Assembly (NCBI RefSeq): GCF_000004075.3
Contig: NC_026659.2
Location: forward strand, 25,128,272-25,192,271
Length of the DNA stretch: 64,000 nucleotides
Direction: 5' to 3'
Origin: Cucumis sativus
Taxonomy: Eukaryota > Streptophyta > Magnoliopsida > Cucurbitales > Cucurbitaceae
The translations under genes and the position numbers were made by a program. The notes beneath the pieces are model-generated. The model had not been told where the DNA came from and searched no databases. It worked only from the letters and a program-made list of their open reading frames with translations. Positions 59,900-64,000 of this stretch are shown here, one piece after another; the first letter of the stretch is position 1; the number at the start of each line of letters is the position of its first letter.

Positions 59900-62800
59900 T
59901 AACCAAAATTTCCCCACAATTTTACTAATTATATATAAACCTTTTAAATTATAAATACCCTAAAATCTCTCTATACATTTCTACCCTTACTCTGTGAGTC
60001 TAACTGATAAACTAATATTTGTAAGATGTTCTATATATATATATATTTATAATTTTTTAAAACGTGTTATATACTTAATTAATTAGATTCAAAATAATTA
60101 AGGATATAAAATTTGTTAAAGTCTATCAATATAAATCTATCGTAGATAAGTTTGGTTATATTTATAATTTTTTTAAATATTGCTACATACATAATTATTA
60201 TTTGTAAAATTGTCATAAAATATAATTACAGTCATTTTAGAGCAACCAACAAAGTTCAAAATTTTCCTTTGTTATAATTTTTCATATATTTTGCTTTATT
60301 TTGAAAAAATAAAAAGAAATACATCTTATAGTTGTTGAGTTTTTTTGTTTCGTTTCAATTTCAGTCTTCAAAACTTCAAAACATTAAAACTTTACTCTTG
60401 AAATATGAACTTTATTTCAATCTTCTACATTTTGTGCTTGATGTAAATTTAAAATAAACGATATAATAAAATTAAGATTGACTATTAAAAAGTAAAATTG
60501 AATATTATGTCAATTATCGTCACCTAACACAATCTCCGTCCCAACGCTCTAAATTCCTTCTCATTATTACGATTTAGAAAGAAAGTTAATATTTTATCGA
60601 GAATGTAAAAAGCTTTTTTTAGTACCAAAATTGATGACTTTAAAAAGAATGAAAAGAAAGAGTTGAAAGGGTACCCTAAACCCTTTCTTTTATATTTTTA
60701 TCGTTGCGTGGAGGAACGGTCAAATTTCCCTATTGTCGCTAACATTCGTATTGCTTTACGTAAATTAAAATCTGAATCATCAACTACTTTTTTTCCCTTT
60801 CACATATTATATCCCATTTATTTTGAATTTGTTCATCGTTTACATTTCCTCTTTCCCTTTTCAACTTAAGAAGTACTTAAAAAAACAAACCCTCTTCCCA
60901 TTCATTTCTCACTTTCGAAAAAATTGAATTATTGATCTACGTTGTTGAAGAAAAACTTGTGTTGGTCTAGTGTTAATTTGGCCATCAACGCTCCAGCCTC
61001 TAAGTTAATAACGACGATTAGAATAGTGCAAGATAATAGAAAATTTGTGATGTGTTTTAGTGTAGTACCTCAAATGTCTCGAGGCTTTAATTAAACTTTG
61101 TAATAGATATTTAACTAATTAACCTAATGAATAATTTGTTTGATTGTTACTCACTTTCTGTAATTAATGACAAAAATGTTTAGAAAAAACAGTTCACAAC
61201 ACCTCTTTTTTTCATATTGTAAATTTGACAAATACGACAGTAATCAAATTTCAAATTTACTATTTTTGCAATTTTAAAAATGTAGGTGACATGAACTCTA
61301 TCATCATAATTTTTTTTCCCATTATTTTTGTAAACTCCTCAATAAAAACTACATAATTTGGTGATCATCGTCAAGTTTGTCTCTTATAGTCCATCAATTA
61401 AATCAACATCTACGCTCAATCAAACAAAACATAACATGTTGAATGATGTAATATTAAATATATTTTTTCGTCGTCAAAGTTAAGTTTTATTACTTTTATT
61501 TAAAAGAAAAAAAAGCTACTAATTTTGCCATGCCTTTCAATAGAAATCAATATATATATATATTATATATGTGTGTGTTTTAATATTGAAATCATAACAA
61601 AAAGTGGATGGCCCAATATTTTAGATAAATTGACATCTTATGGCCACCACCGGAATCAATTTCAATATTAGTGTACGAAGGTCTACATAAGTGTTCAAGA
61701 ATAAAGTCAAAGTAAATATGGTTTCACACCACAAATTATTTTCGTATTTTTGGAAGTTTGTAGTTCGATTCTTCATTTTCATGGTATTGTACTAAAACAA
61801 TAGAGTACAAGAATTTAAATCTCTAATTTTAAAATCAAAGAAAACACACGATAACTAGATAAACTGTAATTAATGTCGAGAGTAAAAAAATCATGTTTCA
61901 TCTTCATATAACTGAATCGTTGCATGTAAAACTATATTTAAAACTATTTACACCACATATAAAAAAAATGACAAAATTTAATATATTCTTTTTTTTAATT
62001 CGTTTCCTGTTTAAAACCAATTGATATAGATACAATTTTTTTAAAACTGATTTCTAAAGAATCAAATTTAGGTTTGATGTCAAACTTTTAAAAGTGGTTT
62101 TCGTATATTTATAGTTGATTTTCAATTATTCTATTTGAAAAATTCCGGTTGAAAATTTGTATTTTCTATTTTGAAAATAATTATTTGACTAAATAATTAC
62201 GGTAAAAATCTAAATCTATTTATTTTATTATTAAATTATCTAAATCTAAATCACATATCACCTAATTTCTTGAAATTATTTTATATTTTTTTAAAATCAA
62301 TTTTAGTTTACGTCATTTGGTTCAAAAATGACTGTAACAAGAGAAAAAGTGATTACAAAATATTCTTAATTTTTTGTTTCTTAAAATGGTGGAGGGAAAA
62401 TGGTTTATCTTTATTTTTTAAATGCTCCTCTAATCAATACTCGTTTTTCTACTCTTAGAATTAAAAAAATATCAATAAATTTCTAAAATGAAGAATAATG
62501 ATCACCCATGTTTATAATTAATATTACTTAATATAAGTATTACATATAAGTGGATTTAATATAAATACATTTATGGGTGTACGTTAAATCAAACATTTGA
62601 TCTTAAAATTTGAAATTGCTATCAACAAATTTTTCAACTTTTAATTTCAATTATAGTTCGTTGAAAATGTTTAATAATTTTATAAACTACTTTTGAATTA
62701 TTTTGAGCAGATATAACTATCATAATAATCTCTAGCTACAGTAAATATTATTTAAAAATATCTAGTTAGGTATAATAATACTATTTCAAAACTCTCCATT

Positions 62801-64000
62801 TGCTACAATATTTACTATTTGTTGACATTCATAATTTTTTTATTTGCTACAATGTTTACTATTTTATTATCAAACTAAAATAGTATAAACATACTATTAT
62901 AATTTAAACTAAAATAATTTACACCATAAACACAAACTATTATAATTAAGCTATAATAACCTATATGTATAATAACTCATTCCCGTCACAAAGACTTATG
63001 TCAAATCTCGTATTTTAAATATGTAGTGAATGGATACATTAGTTTAAAAAAAAAATGAATTATCATAACTATTGTTCATAACGTTAAATCTAATACGTAA
63101 TACAACATTTAACTTTGAACATATGTATTAGATACAAAAGGTCATTATCACTAGAAGTTAATATATTCGACATAAAATTGAGAAAGTGGGAACCTATTGT
63201 ATGTTCTTAAAGTTTATGAATACATAAATAAATTAAATTTGTATAGGCTAAACTTTTAGCCGCTTTCGTTTGTATCCTCACATAAAATGTAATAATTAAG
63301 TGCATGAACATCATTCATTTTTATGCATCTTGTTTTCATCATACATACATAAAAATTACAATATCTAATGATAGAAGAAGAATAATTTATGATATGATAA
63401 AATATGATTCGCAAATAATAGGTGATGTCGAATATGTACGTCCAAGTGTTTTGGAAGGTTTGGTATTTATTTTAGACTTTGAATAATTCAACGAAATAAA
63501 GAAAGCATCGATCCCTTCACTTCACTTCAAGCATGAGGTGAGGTTCTTATTTAACACACAAAGGAATTAGGACACACAACCTCCATCCCATTTTTTATTT
63601 TGTTGCATTTTCATATTAACTAATTAATATAAAGTTGACTATAAATTGTTATTTAATTAATTTATAGACATAATTTATGTTTTAAATATTACATAATTGA
63701 TATTTTTTAATTTAGTACATTACATATTAAATAAAAAGATATATATAATAGAAAAATATAACATTTCACACAATAAAAATTGAATTTTGTCGAGAGGCTA
63801 AATAATTTGTCGATTTTTTTTTATTTAAAATAAATTAAAATGTTTTTATCTCTAATTAATATAACTTTCGATCTTAAAATTTAAATTTTTTAAAAATAGC
63901 AAAATAAATTAAAATATTTAAATTTTATAACAAAATTTTAGATTATATCACTAACTTCTATCGCTGTCTATCAATACTATTTATATAAGCATATCCATGT
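59900..64000. other. AT-rich intergenic DNA to the end of the window
   Basis: No gene, RNA or intact element is supportable. Segments at 60080-60240 and 63890-64000 resemble dispersed repeats with CTATCAATA...ATCTATC and AAAATAGCAAAATAAATTAAAATATTT phrases. There are several AT microsatellites (around 60036 and 61552). Confidence 0.6.

Noticed and set aside
1-64000. CRISPR arrays, bacterial operons, viral insertions
   Set aside because: The repeats seen are satellites, minisatellites and microsatellites in plant nuclear DNA. No spacer-repeat structure, operon layout or viral gene was found.

Overview
This is nuclear DNA of a dicot flowering plant. The evidence is multi-exon genes with GT-AG introns, AT-rich intergenic DNA, a chloroplast-targeted nuclear photosystem gene (PSBY), a seven-transmembrane RGS protein and plant-type retrotransposon debris. 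The wording of the long coiled-coil protein and the style of the solo LTR remind me of Cucurbitaceae (cucumber/melon/gourd), but that is an impression without a search. All gene models were assembled by hand from splice signals, reading phase and protein-family similarity. In each spliced model the exon lengths add up to an open frame with a stop at the end.

Left part (1-23.6 kb), gene-rich, all on +: an AIRP2-type RING E3 ligase gene (1198-2478); a TNO1-like giant coiled-coil trans-Golgi protein (5817-12647, 1832 aa); a short RIN4/NOI-family protein (14092-14817, 83 aa); the G-protein regulator RGS1 (16072-20760, 464 aa); and a KCR-type 3-ketoacyl-CoA reductase (21919-23569, 332 aa).

Middle (23.6-40.5 kb), gene-poor: a 161-bp tandem triplication, a Ty1/copia RNase H fossil (27.56-27.81 kb), a solo LTR with a perfect 5-bp target duplication (30425-31904), a diverged large repeat (31.9-33.6 kb), a tandem array of a ~396-bp unit (33.7-37.0 kb) and a broken ALFIN-LIKE gene fragment (37.39-38.24 kb, -).

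Right part (40.5-64 kb): a membrane-anchored SAM-dependent methyltransferase (-), PSBY (-), a small one-RRM RNA-binding protein in four exons (47525-48265, -), an RCC1-repeat protein (50570-52607, +) and ARP3, the actin-related subunit of the Arp2/3 complex (54663-59279, -). The last 4.7 kb contains only AT-rich DNA and the ARP3 promoter.

The genes do not form one pathway, as expected for a plant chromosome segment. Their order looks ancestral: it interleaves two Arabidopsis neighbourhoods that I recall as separate (TNO1-KCR2-methyltransferase with its duplicate KCR1-PSBY, and RGS1-RCC1). I did not find a convincing new molecular system. The most rewarding items are the inverted ACGT/palindrome cluster upstream of RGS1, the 396-bp array with signs of three-unit higher-order duplication, the solo LTR with twin hairpins, and the GC-AG intron of the RCC1 gene.
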